Shown here piece by piece: positions 57,109 to 64,000 of a DNA stretch of 64,000 nt; within the stretch, counting starts at the first letter, position 1; each line of letters opens with the position of its first letter. Source of the DNA: Brevibacterium moorei (GTDB taxonomy: Bacteria; Actinomycetota; Actinomycetes; Actinomycetales; Brevibacteriaceae). The stretch lies in assembly GCF_024580735.1 (NCBI RefSeq), contig NZ_JANIJX010000006.1:62001-126000 (forward strand), read 5' to 3'. Both the position numbers and the translations under genes were made by a program. The notes under the pieces are model-generated. The model was given only the letters and a program-made list of their open reading frames with translations, was not told where the DNA came from and searched no databases.

Positions 57109-58872
57109 GTGGATACCAGCATCGCGATCGCAGTCATCGTCACCGTGTTGTTCGTGTTCGCCCTGCCCCTTCTGGCTCGCCGTGGGGATACTGCGGCCCA
57201 GGAGTCCCAGCGCGACACGCTGCCGGAGACCGCCCTTCCCGTGACAGCGGACGTGGACGTGCGCGCCGACTGCGGTGCGGCAGGCTCCCTGCCGGGGATA
57301 CTCACCCCGACGGCCCGACCGTCGCTGCCCCTGTCAGGGACGGCGGAGTCCGCCCCGGCGGCCCATCTCATCCTGGGCCCGCAGACGCCCCGTCTGCGCG
57401 TGGTCGAGGGCGACCTGGCGCGCGGCGCCGGTGTGTCCGGCGGACTCGAACAGGACGGCGCCGAACAGGGCGTCGAACAGCCGGAGGAACAGGTGCTGCC
57501 GATGGCGGTGGGGCAGGGGGCTCCCATCGTACTGGAAACCCAGTCCGGACCCGGCGAGTCGGCCGGGGCACCCACCGGATTGCACATCGTGGGGTCGTCA
57601 GATATCAGAGTTCATGACAGGATGGATGATCACGGCTCCATCGGCAGCACCCTCGGACCCACATCGTCGACCACTGCAGGTTTGGATATGACTATGCACA
57701 ATGCGCAGCACCGTCCCGGTACGCACGTGACCCATGGTCCGGCCCACCGGCCCACCGCCCGGACGTCCACCCCCCGGGTGGACTCGAGCGCCGCTCCGGC
57801 CCGATCGACCGCCACCCCACGGGCGGCGGGACTCAAGCGCATGTTCGGGTTGTCCTTCGCCGTATTCGGCCTGGTCGCCCTGGTCACGGCGGTGCTGAGC
57901 ATCTTCACCTCGCTGCTGCTGGCCGTGCCAGTGCTCTCGGCGGCTCTGAGCCTGAGCAGCCTGTTGGTCGTCGTCTTCCTGAATTTCACCGCCGACGAGG
58001 CCCCCGCCATGAGCGAGCGGCCCGCCGAGCGGCCCGTGGTTGAGCGTCCTGCCGCGCAGCGGAACGCAGCAGGCCGGTCCACCGGATCGCAGCGCCCGGC
58101 CCCGGCAGACGAAAACGCTCGCTCGGCTGGGCAGGAGAAGGTACGTCCCAGGGCCCAGGACCGGCCTGCCGCCGCCACCGAATCGAAGCCGCGCTCCCGG
58201 GCCGCCGCCGGAGTTCGCACCCCGGCGCAGGCCTCGCAGGCGGCAGCGGTCCGTCAGGCGCGTCTCGCCAGGGCCGCTCAGACCGCCGCAGCACAGGCCC
58301 CGCGCCCGGAGGAGACGTCCAGCGCTGCCGGCCCCGCCCCGACCGTTCCGCAGCGGCCGGACCGGGTGCCGGCGCCGGTGGTCATCGGCCACGATGAAGA
58401 GGACACGAACGTCATCATGCGCCGTGGGTCCGCAGCCCCCGGAAAGGCGAGCCCCGCTGCTGCGCAGGGCTCCAAGCCGGCCGCGCCCGCGGCGCCGGAC
58501 GAGCCGGAGGCGGCTCCCGCCCCTGCCGCGCCCGAACTGCACCTGGGCTCGGCGTGGAAGCCGGCCGGCGTGCCCGTTCCCACCTATGTCAACGCCCCCG
58601 AGGTGCCGCGTGTGGCCTCGGCCGCCCGCCAGGCTGATGCCGCTTCCTACGCCGGCGGTCATCGTGATGCCGCGGCGGAGTCCTTCGTCGCCGAAGTCGG
58701 TGAGCGTGCAGAACTGACTGATGCGAGCCGCGAGGACGGGCCCCTGGCCCATGGCCGCGCGGCCATCCGCGGTGGGGAGTCGAAGCGCTCCAGTGCCGCC
58801 GTCGAGCTGCCGGCGACCGGGACTTCCGGTCTGGGCTCGCTGGACGACGTGCTGGCCCGCCGTCGCGCCTGA
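57109..58872 (+). CDS. GlpR-like membrane protein of the cell-division neighbourhood
   Basis: 587 residues. An N-terminal TM helix (SIAIAVIVTVLFVFALPLLA) is followed by RRG, a long polar linker, a pair of TM helices around residues 245-285 (FGLSFAVFGLVALVTAVLSI; LLLAVPVLSAALSLSSLLVV) and a long Ala/Pro/Arg-rich disordered C-terminal part. Topology and position after galU, a molybdopterin-fold gene and rimJ match Rv0996/GlpR, the membrane partner of Glp at the division septum. It is longer than the mycobacterial protein. Assignment rests on synteny and topology. Confidence 0.65.
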   Translation: MDTSIAIAVIVTVLFVFALPLLARRGDTAAQESQRDTLPETALPVTADVDVRADCGAAGSLPGILTPTARPSLPLSGTAESAPAAHLILGPQTPRLRVVEGDLARGAGVSGGLEQDGAEQGVEQPEEQVLPMAVGQGAPIVLETQSGPGESAGAPTGLHIVGSSDIRVHDRMDDHGSIGSTLGPTSSTTAGLDMTMHNAQHRPGTHVTHGPAHRPTARTSTPRVDSSAAPARSTATPRAAGLKRMFGLSFAVFGLVALVTAVLSIFTSLLLAVPVLSAALSLSSLLVVVFLNFTADEAPAMSERPAERPVVERPAAQRNAAGRSTGSQRPAPADENARSAGQEKVRPRAQDRPAAATESKPRSRAAAGVRTPAQASQAAAVRQARLARAAQTAAAQAPRPEETSSAAGPAPTVPQRPDRVPAPVVIGHDEEDTNVIMRRGSAAPGKASPAAAQGSKPAAPAAPDEPEAAPAPAAPELHLGSAWKPAGVPVPTYVNAPEVPRVASAARQADAASYAGGHRDAAAESFVAEVGERAELTDASREDGPLAHGRAAIRGGESKRSSAAVELPATGTSGLGSLDDVLARRRA

Positions 58873-58974
58873 GCGGGCGGCTGCCCGGTAGCTGGTGCCC
58901 GGCGTGAGTTCGAGCGGGCCCAGCGGCTTCGAACGGCAGTGGCTTCGAACGGCGGAGCATAGGGCAGAACCCAT

Positions 58975-59013
58975 GACGAGGCCCCGATCCTGATCAGGAT
59001 CGGGGCCCTCGTC
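58975..59013. terminator. Bidirectional terminator
   Basis: GACGAGGCCCCGATCC-tgatca-GGATCGGGGCCCTCGTC is nearly perfect over 16 bp. It lies between the converging GlpR-like gene and the dehydrogenase gene. Confidence 0.85.
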
Positions 59014-59118
59014 TATTCGGCGCCGGTGGGCGGGCCTTGGGCCACTCGAGGGGTCCTGCCCGGCACCCGGGGGTGAGCAGGGCCGCCGGGCGGCGGTGCG
59101 CCGCCCGGCGGCATCGGC

Positions 59119-60579
59119 TCAGGCGAAGCGGGGGACCGCAGTGTACTTGGTCTCGAGGAACTCGTCGATGCCGACCGAACCGCCCTCACGGCCCAGACCG
59201 GACTGCTTGACGCCACCGAAGGGCGCAGCCGGGTTCGACACCAGACCGGTGTTCAGGCCGATCATGCCGCATTCCAGCCGCTCCGAGAGGTCCAGGCCGC
59301 GCTGCAGATTCTCCGTGAACAGGTAACCCGCCAGGCCGAAATCGGTCTCATTGGCCTTCTCGATGGCCTCGTCGTCGGTGTCGAAGACGATGATCGGGGC
59401 GACCGGGCCGAAGATCTCCTCGCTGCGCAGGGCAACGTGCTCCGGGATATCGGTGACGACGGTCGGCGCGTAGAAGAAGCCGGCGCCCTCAACCTTCGCC
59501 CCACCGGTGACCACCGTCGCGCCGGCGGCCACGGCCTCGTCGACCAGGCCGGCGACCTTGTCGCGCGCGGCCTCCTCGACCAGCGGACCGACCTCGATGC
59601 CGTCTTCCAGACCGTTGCCCACGGTCATCGCCGACATCCGCGCGGCCAGCTTCTGGGTGAACTCCTCGGCCACCGCACGGTGGACGAAGAAGCGGTTGGC
59701 AGCCGTGCAGGCCTCGCCGATATTGCGCATCTTGGCCAGCATTGCGCCCTCGACGGCCTTGTCGACGTCGGCATCCTCGCAGACGACGAACGGGGCGTTG
59801 CCACCCAGTTCCATGGACGTCTTCATAACGCCCTTGGCGGCCTGTTCGAGCAGGCCCACACCCACCTCGGTCGAACCGGTGAAGGTGATCTTGCGGGCGA
59901 TGCCCGACTCCATCCAGGGGGTGACCACGCGGCGCGCGGAGTTGGAGGTGACGACGTTGAGCACACCGGCGGGCAGACCGGCTTCCTCCAGGATCTCCGT
60001 GAGGAAGAAGGAGGTCAGCGGCGTCAGCTTGGCGGGCTTGAGCACCATGGTGCAGCCGGCGGCGATCGCCGGGCCGATCTTGCGAGTGCCCATGGCCAGG
60101 GGGAAGTTCCAGGGGGTGACGAGGATGGCGGGACCCACCGGTTCCTTCGAGACCATGATGCGGGTGTTGCCATCGGTGGAGTTCATGAACTCGCCCTTGA
60201 CACGGACGGCCTCTTCGGAGAACCAGCGGAAGAACTCGCCGCCGTAGCTCACCTCGCCCAGGGCCTCGGAGAAGGGCTTGCCCATCTCCGCGGTCATCAC
60301 CGCTGCGATCTCGTTCTTGCGCTCGCCCAGCAGTTCGAAGGCGCGGCGCAGGATCTCACCGCGTTCGCGGGCGGGGACCCGGGCCCAGGACTTCTGCGTC
60401 TCGCCTGCGACCCTGATCGCCTCGAGCGCATCGGCCTCGGATGCATCGGCGATCTGGGTGAGGACCTCACCGGTGGCGGGGTTGACGACGTCGATGGTCT
60501 TGCCGCCCTCGGCATCGCGCCACTGGCCGTTGATGTAAACCCCGGTGTGGAGCTTGTCGATGATGGCTTGCACGTCCAT
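59119..60579 (-). CDS. gabD: NAD(P)-dependent succinate-semialdehyde dehydrogenase
   Basis: 486 residues from ATG 60579 behind GAAAGG. Aldehyde dehydrogenase motifs: LVTPWNFPLAMGTRKIGPAI, FTGSTEVG, ELGGNAPFVV (general-base Glu) and NIGEACTAANRFFVH with the catalytic Cys. Close to GabD-type enzymes that oxidise succinate semialdehyde to succinate in GABA breakdown. Divergent from the symporter gene, which might import the corresponding dicarboxylate or glutamate. Substrate by family resemblance only. Confidence 0.88.
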   Translation of the reverse strand: MDVQAIIDKLHTGVYINGQWRDAEGGKTIDVVNPATGEVLTQIADASEADALEAIRVAGETQKSWARVPARERGEILRRAFELLGERKNEIAAVMTAEMGKPFSEALGEVSYGGEFFRWFSEEAVRVKGEFMNSTDGNTRIMVSKEPVGPAILVTPWNFPLAMGTRKIGPAIAAGCTMVLKPAKLTPLTSFFLTEILEEAGLPAGVLNVVTSNSARRVVTPWMESGIARKITFTGSTEVGVGLLEQAAKGVMKTSMELGGNAPFVVCEDADVDKAVEGAMLAKMRNIGEACTAANRFFVHRAVAEEFTQKLAARMSAMTVGNGLEDGIEVGPLVEEAARDKVAGLVDEAVAAGATVVTGGAKVEGAGFFYAPTVVTDIPEHVALRSEEIFGPVAPIIVFDTDDEAIEKANETDFGLAGYLFTENLQRGLDLSERLECGMIGLNTGLVSNPAAPFGGVKQSGLGREGGSVGIDEFLETKYTAVPRFA

Positions 60580-60866
60580 GTTGCTGTGCCTTTCGTTAAG
60601 GGATAAGCGGGTGCTCGCGAGGGTTACACCCTTGGGGCCAAGTGTAGTAGGAAACCCCCGACCACCCCAGGGACACGGTTCACCTGGTGGGACGGGGCGC
60701 GGGTGTATGCGATGTGCAAATGGTTTGACCTGGAAGGGAACTGGATGTTCAATGGGAAAGGTGTGGGCCTTCCCCGGCCCAGCACGCACATCCCTACCCC
60801 ACACAATCCCCGATATGCGTCCCGCCGCCGTGCGCGGACCCGCTTATTGCCCAAAGGAGCATCCCC
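60580..60866. other. Intergenic region between divergent genes
   Basis: 287 bases. A possible rightward promoter is TTGACC with TTCAAT 17 bases on (near 60,734-60,762), and a hairpin GGGCC-TTCCCC-GGCCC lies near 60,768. AAAGGAG precedes the symporter ATG. No small gene is evident. Confidence 0.5.
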
Positions 60867-62171
60867 ATGACATCGTCGCCGACCCCGGCTGCGCCCACTT
60901 CTCCCGCACCCCCTGCGGCCGTGAAACACAGGGACCGGACCCACTGGCTCTACATCGGCGTGATCTTCGCCGTGGTTCTGGGCGTCATCGTCGGCCTCAT
61001 GACCGGCCCCGCCGCCGGCGGACTGCAGGTTCTGGCCGATATCTTCATCGCGCTGATCAAGATGATCATCGCCCCGGTCATCTTCTGCACCATCGTCACC
61101 GGCGTGGGCGCGATCGCGAAGGCCAGCACCGTCGGCAAAGTCGGCATCATGGCGATCGTGTACTTCCTCATCATGTCGACCCTGGCCCTGATCATCGGGT
61201 TGTTCGTCGGCAATGTCATCCATCCCGGTGACGGACTGCACCTGAGCGCGTACGAGGCGGGCAAGTCCGGTGGCGGGCACGGCGCCTGGGATATGGTCTT
61301 CGAGATCATCCCCGGCGATGTGCCCGTGCTGCCGACCCTGTTCACCGCGCTGCTGGTGGGCTTCGCCCTGCAGGGAATGGGGGAGAAGGGGCAGCCGCTG
61401 TTGGAGCTGGTCCAGGTCATTCAGAAGGTCGTTCTGAAGATCATGTCATGGATCATGTGGACGGCCCCGTTCGGCGCCTTCGGGGCGATCGCTGCGGTGG
61501 TCGGCAAGACGGGGTGGGCCGCCATCGGTTCGCTGGCGATCCTGATGGGTGCCTTCTACCTGACGTGCATCCTGTTCATCGCCGTGATCCTGGGGCTGGT
61601 GCTCAAGTTGTTCACCGGCTTCAACATCTTCAAACTCATGAAGTACCTGGGCAAGGAATACCTGTTGATCTTCTCGACCTCCTCGTCCGAATCCGCACTG
61701 CCCCGGCTGATCGCCAAGATGGAGCACATCGGCGTGTCCAAGCCCGTGGTGGGCATCGTCGTGCCCACCGGATACTCCTTCAACCTCGACGGCACCGCGA
61801 TCTACCTGACCATGTCGGCGCTGTTCGTCGCCAATGCGATGGGTGATCCGATGAATCTGGGCCAGCAGATCTCCCTGCTGGTCGTCATGATCATCGCGGC
61901 CAAGGGAGCCGCCGGGGTCTCCGGTGCGGGACTGTCCACCCTGGCCGCCGGCCTGTCCGCCCACAAGCCGGAGATGCTGGGCGGAATGGGCGTGATCGTG
62001 GGCATCGACAAGTTCATGTCAGAAGCCCGCGCCCTGACCAACTTCACCGGCAACGCCGTCGCCACCCTGCTGGTCGGCACCTGGACGAAGGAAGTCGACA
62101 AGGAGCAGGTCCAACGCGTCCTCAACGGCAGCGATCCCTTCGACGAGGTGAACTTCGTCGACGAACACTGA
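60867..62171 (+). CDS. Dicarboxylate/amino acid:cation symporter (DAACS family)
   Basis: 434 residues with about 8 TM segments and two re-entrant loops. Diagnostic motifs: FSTSSSESALPRL (HP1 serine-rich loop), GYSFNLDGTAIYLTM (TM7, here with NLDGT) and GAAGVSGAGLSTLAAGL (HP2). Takes up C4-dicarboxylates or glutamate with Na+ or H+ (GltP/DctA group). The N-terminus (SSPTPAAPTSPAPPAAV) is unusually Pro/Ala-rich. The TGA is followed 17 bases later by a repeat hairpin that probably terminates the transcript. Confidence 0.93.
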   Translation: MTSSPTPAAPTSPAPPAAVKHRDRTHWLYIGVIFAVVLGVIVGLMTGPAAGGLQVLADIFIALIKMIIAPVIFCTIVTGVGAIAKASTVGKVGIMAIVYFLIMSTLALIIGLFVGNVIHPGDGLHLSAYEAGKSGGGHGAWDMVFEIIPGDVPVLPTLFTALLVGFALQGMGEKGQPLLELVQVIQKVVLKIMSWIMWTAPFGAFGAIAAVVGKTGWAAIGSLAILMGAFYLTCILFIAVILGLVLKLFTGFNIFKLMKYLGKEYLLIFSTSSSESALPRLIAKMEHIGVSKPVVGIVVPTGYSFNLDGTAIYLTMSALFVANAMGDPMNLGQQISLLVVMIIAAKGAAGVSGAGLSTLAAGLSAHKPEMLGGMGVIVGIDKFMSEARALTNFTGNAVATLLVGTWTKEVDKEQVQRVLNGSDPFDEVNFVDEH

Positions 62172-62188
62172 GCGCCGGGCATCCGGTT

Positions 62189-62279
62189 AGCGCGTAGACA
62201 CCAAGCCGGCGCATAGACACCATCCTGGCGCGGGATCTACCTGCTATAGCACGTAAATCCCGCGCCAGGATGGTGTCTA
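62189..62279. repeat. Hairpin repeat, copy 1 (two units plus palindrome)
   Basis: Two units of the form GCGC-n-AGACACCA-n5 lead into a 23-bp perfect inverted repeat (62214-62236 with 62257-62279) around a 20-base spacer that is itself nearly symmetric (TGCTATAGCA core). 62227-62279 is identical over 53 bases to copy 2 at 63538-63590. Confidence 0.85.
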
Positions 62280-62442
62280 CGAATGATCTGGTGTTCCGGG
62301 ACGCCGAGCTCCCCACCCAGGGACCAGCGCCTGTGGACACATGTGCGACCCTGCGTCGTTCCGGGCTGTGGACCGATCGGGTTGTCCACAGACGGGAATC
62401 GGCCCCTGGACCCGGGCGGTCATCCGCGCCAAAGTTGCCGGC

Positions 62443-63447
62443 ATGAGAAACGTCTTCACAGCCGAACAGGCTACCGCCGTGGGAATCCGGCACGAGGCCC
62501 TGCGCCGCGGGCTGCGCTGCTGCTTGTCCCATGTGGCCCGCGGAGCGTACATCGTTCTCGCCGAATGTACGGGGCATCCGGAGTTCCACCGTTTCATCGA
62601 CGACTCCGCGATGCTGGAAATCGTACGCAAACTGTCGGCGAACCGCTCGGATACCGGGCTGCGCGCCAGATTCTGGGCCGGCGTGCATGTGGGTCTGGTC
62701 CAGGTGGTATCCGGTATCAGGGACAGTGACGTGGTCAGCCATGAGTCGGCGGCACTGGTGCACGGCATTCCGATCCTGCAAGCACGACCCGGCCACGTGA
62801 CGGTCAGCAGTCCTGACCGATCGCGGACCCAGGCCGTGCTCCGACGCCGCCAGCGCGATATCCCATCCGCGCAGGTGTTGGGATGGGGCCAGCTCAAAGT
62901 CACCGACCCCGTCCGGACGGCTGTGGACCTGGCCGCTGACATATCGCTGGAGGCCGGGGTGATCGCGCTGGACCATCTGCTGCGGGGCGCCCCGGACGCC
63001 GGTGGAGTGCGCGGGCAGCTGGCGCTGATCGTCGAATCCGATTGGCGTTTGAGTCACAGCAGACGGGTAAGGACCTGTCTGTCCCTGGCCACCGGGCTGG
63101 CAGAGAGCCCGGGGGAGAGCCTGTGTCTGGTCCGCTTCTACGAATGTGGAATGGTACCCGTGGTCGAACAGCAGGTGCCGATCTACGATCGGCACGGGGC
63201 CCTCATCGCCAGGGTGGACTTCCGGGTCAACGGGACGACCATCATCGAGGTCGACGGGGCGGCGAAGTACAAGACCGTTGAACAGGGCGGCTACCGGCGG
63301 GCAGGTGAGGATCCCCTGCTCGCGGAGAAGCGCCGTCAACACCGCCTCGAAGCCGAGGGGTATCGGGTGGAGCGCCCGATGTGGGCCGAGGTCGTCGATC
63401 CGAGCACATTCAAGCGCCGGATGCGGGACCTGGGCCTGCTGCCATGA
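62443..63447 (+). CDS. AbiEi-like protein with DUF559-type nuclease-fold domain
   Basis: The ATG at 62443 gives 334 residues. The N-terminal part (FTAEQATAVGIRHEALRRGL) resembles the winged-helix of AbiEi-type antitoxins; SHESAALVHGIPI is a conserved middle motif of the family. The C-terminal part GESLCLVRFYECGMVPVVEQ, then ARVDFRVNGTTIIEVDGAAK carries a PD-(D/E)xK-like E...D...E-x-D set, as in DUF559/VSR-like nucleases. Such genes are common and often multi-copy in actinobacterial chromosomes. No AbiEii toxin is adjacent. It is flanked by two copies of a hairpin repeat, which hints at mobility. Confidence 0.72.
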   Translation: MRNVFTAEQATAVGIRHEALRRGLRCCLSHVARGAYIVLAECTGHPEFHRFIDDSAMLEIVRKLSANRSDTGLRARFWAGVHVGLVQVVSGIRDSDVVSHESAALVHGIPILQARPGHVTVSSPDRSRTQAVLRRRQRDIPSAQVLGWGQLKVTDPVRTAVDLAADISLEAGVIALDHLLRGAPDAGGVRGQLALIVESDWRLSHSRRVRTCLSLATGLAESPGESLCLVRFYECGMVPVVEQQVPIYDRHGALIARVDFRVNGTTIIEVDGAAKYKTVEQGGYRRAGEDPLLAEKRRQHRLEAEGYRVERPMWAEVVDPSTFKRRMRDLGLLP

Positions 63448-63463
63448 AGCCAGGCACCGCCTC

Positions 63464-63590
63464 AGCGCGCAGACACCATACCCGCGCCGAGACACCATCC
63501 TGGCGCAAACACCAAGCCGGCGCACAGACACCAAGTCGGCGCGGGATCTACCTGCTATAGCACGTAAATCCCGCGCCAGGATGGTGTCTA
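63464..63590. repeat. Hairpin repeat, copy 2 (four units plus palindrome)
   Basis: Four GCGC-n-AGACACCA-like units (one with AAACACCA) precede the same 53-base core as copy 1. The left arm here differs from the right arm at a few positions, so the outer stem is imperfect. The last bases (TCTA) supply the TAG stop codon of the acetyltransferase gene on the - strand. Confidence 0.85.
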
Positions 63591-63968
63591 TGGAAGGGCG
63601 GGGGCCAGGTGGGCGTCCCAATCGTGGTGTTCGCTGAGGAAGTGCGTCACATAGGAGCACTCCGATCTGATGCGCAGGCCCCGGGCAACCGCATCGTCGA
63701 GCGCAGCGCGGACCACTTGGGCGGCATAGCCCCGGCCGCCGAACTCGGGGACGGTCACGGTGTGGTTGAACACGCGGGTCGTGGGTGCAGGGGCCGCAGG
63801 CGCCGTGGTCTGCACGGCGTCCCCGGCGGCCGATCCCGCCTCCGGGGACACACCCGTTCCCGACTCATCGTAGAAGGCGGCGAAGGCCACCGGGACGTCC
63901 GGGCGTTCGGGCAATACGCCCACGTATCTGTTGGCGCCCGCGGGAATATCCACCTGCAAATTGCTCAT
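63588..63968 (-). CDS. Small GNAT-type acetyltransferase (YjdJ/NATD1-like)
   Basis: 126 residues. RVFNHTVTVPEFGGRGYAAQ, then VVRAALDDAVARGLRIRSEC and SYVTHFLSEHHDW fit the compact YjdJ-type N-acetyltransferase domain (H-TxV-PE-x-G-x-GxA, then CSYV). A 30-residue Ala/Thr/Pro-rich insert (about residues 36-66) separates the first strands from this core. The stop codon is contributed by the neighbouring repeat, so the C-terminus may have been altered by repeat insertion. Substrate unknown. Confidence 0.75.
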   Translation of the reverse strand: MSNLQVDIPAGANRYVGVLPERPDVPVAFAAFYDESGTGVSPEAGSAAGDAVQTTAPAAPAPTTRVFNHTVTVPEFGGRGYAAQVVRAALDDAVARGLRIRSECSYVTHFLSEHHDWDAHLAPALP

Positions 63969-64000
63969 GTCCGCATCGTACGCATAACCTGAAACACAGG

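Noticed and set aside
62443..63447. Calling a complete AbiE toxin-antitoxin pair
   Set aside because: No AbiEii-type nucleotidyltransferase is found on either side; only the AbiEi-like part with a nuclease-fold C-terminus is present.

Overview
The window joins most of the right-hand part of a tailed temperate phage (prophage, about 1 to 46,863) to host chromosome (about 46,864 to 64,000). The host looks like a high-GC Gram-positive actinobacterium. The order mscL, SAF-domain protein, fmdB-type zinc ribbon, 5-formyl-THF cyclo-ligase, galU, molybdopterin-fold protein, rimJ-like acetyltransferase, GlpR-like membrane protein follows the mycobacterial/corynebacterial mscL to Rv0996 neighbourhood. 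The phage has no visible LysB (mycolyl-arabinogalactan esterase), so a mycolate-free actinobacterium, perhaps of the Actinomycetaceae type, is likely. That placement is inference.

Phage layout. 1-3,500 (+): end of a replication/metabolism module (dNMP kinase, metallophosphoesterase, sigma-like protein). 3,565-3,936 (+): lipoprotein. 4,000-32,193 (-): the late operon read leftwards: two glycosyltransferases, HNH, terminase small and large subunits, portal, MuF-like protein, scaffold, major capsid, four connector/terminator proteins, major tail protein, G/GT tail-assembly chaperones with a -1 slippery site, a 2,093-residue tape measure, distal tail and minor tail proteins, a 1,443-residue fibre with an S74 chaperone domain, then holin-like proteins and a CHAP endolysin. 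It is a long-tailed siphovirus with HK97-like head logic. 32,200-33,570: a tRNA cluster with one orthodox tRNA-Trp, several aberrant tRNAs and, on the opposite strand, a tRNA-Arg(CCU). 33,640-34,680: about 1 kb without genes, packed with non-identical hairpins. 34,700-35,500: three tandem promoters and a long leader. 35,496-45,264 (+): a right arm of mostly small, translationally coupled genes of unknown function. 45,261-46,889: zinc-ribbon protein, excisionase and tyrosine integrase.

The attachment junction lies in the anticodon loop of a host tRNA-Arg(CCU) gene. The 5' half of that gene survives at 46,863-46,900 and the adjacent phage DNA does not rebuild the 3' half. The phage carries its own tRNA-Arg(CCU) at 33,493-33,565, which suggests it replaces the gene it breaks. 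The last codons and the stop codon of integrase are host tRNA sequence.

At least four early promoters carry a palindrome of the form ATGTCC-N4-GGACAT (or part of it) between the -35 and -10 boxes, which suggests one regulator for the right arm. The host part contains a very large helicase/nuclease-like protein without the Walker A lysine, a pair of overlapping divergent leaderless promoters (5-FCL/galU), a GABA/succinate-semialdehyde dehydrogenase, a dicarboxylate or glutamate symporter, and a nuclease-fold AbiEi-like gene flanked by two copies of a complex hairpin repeat.
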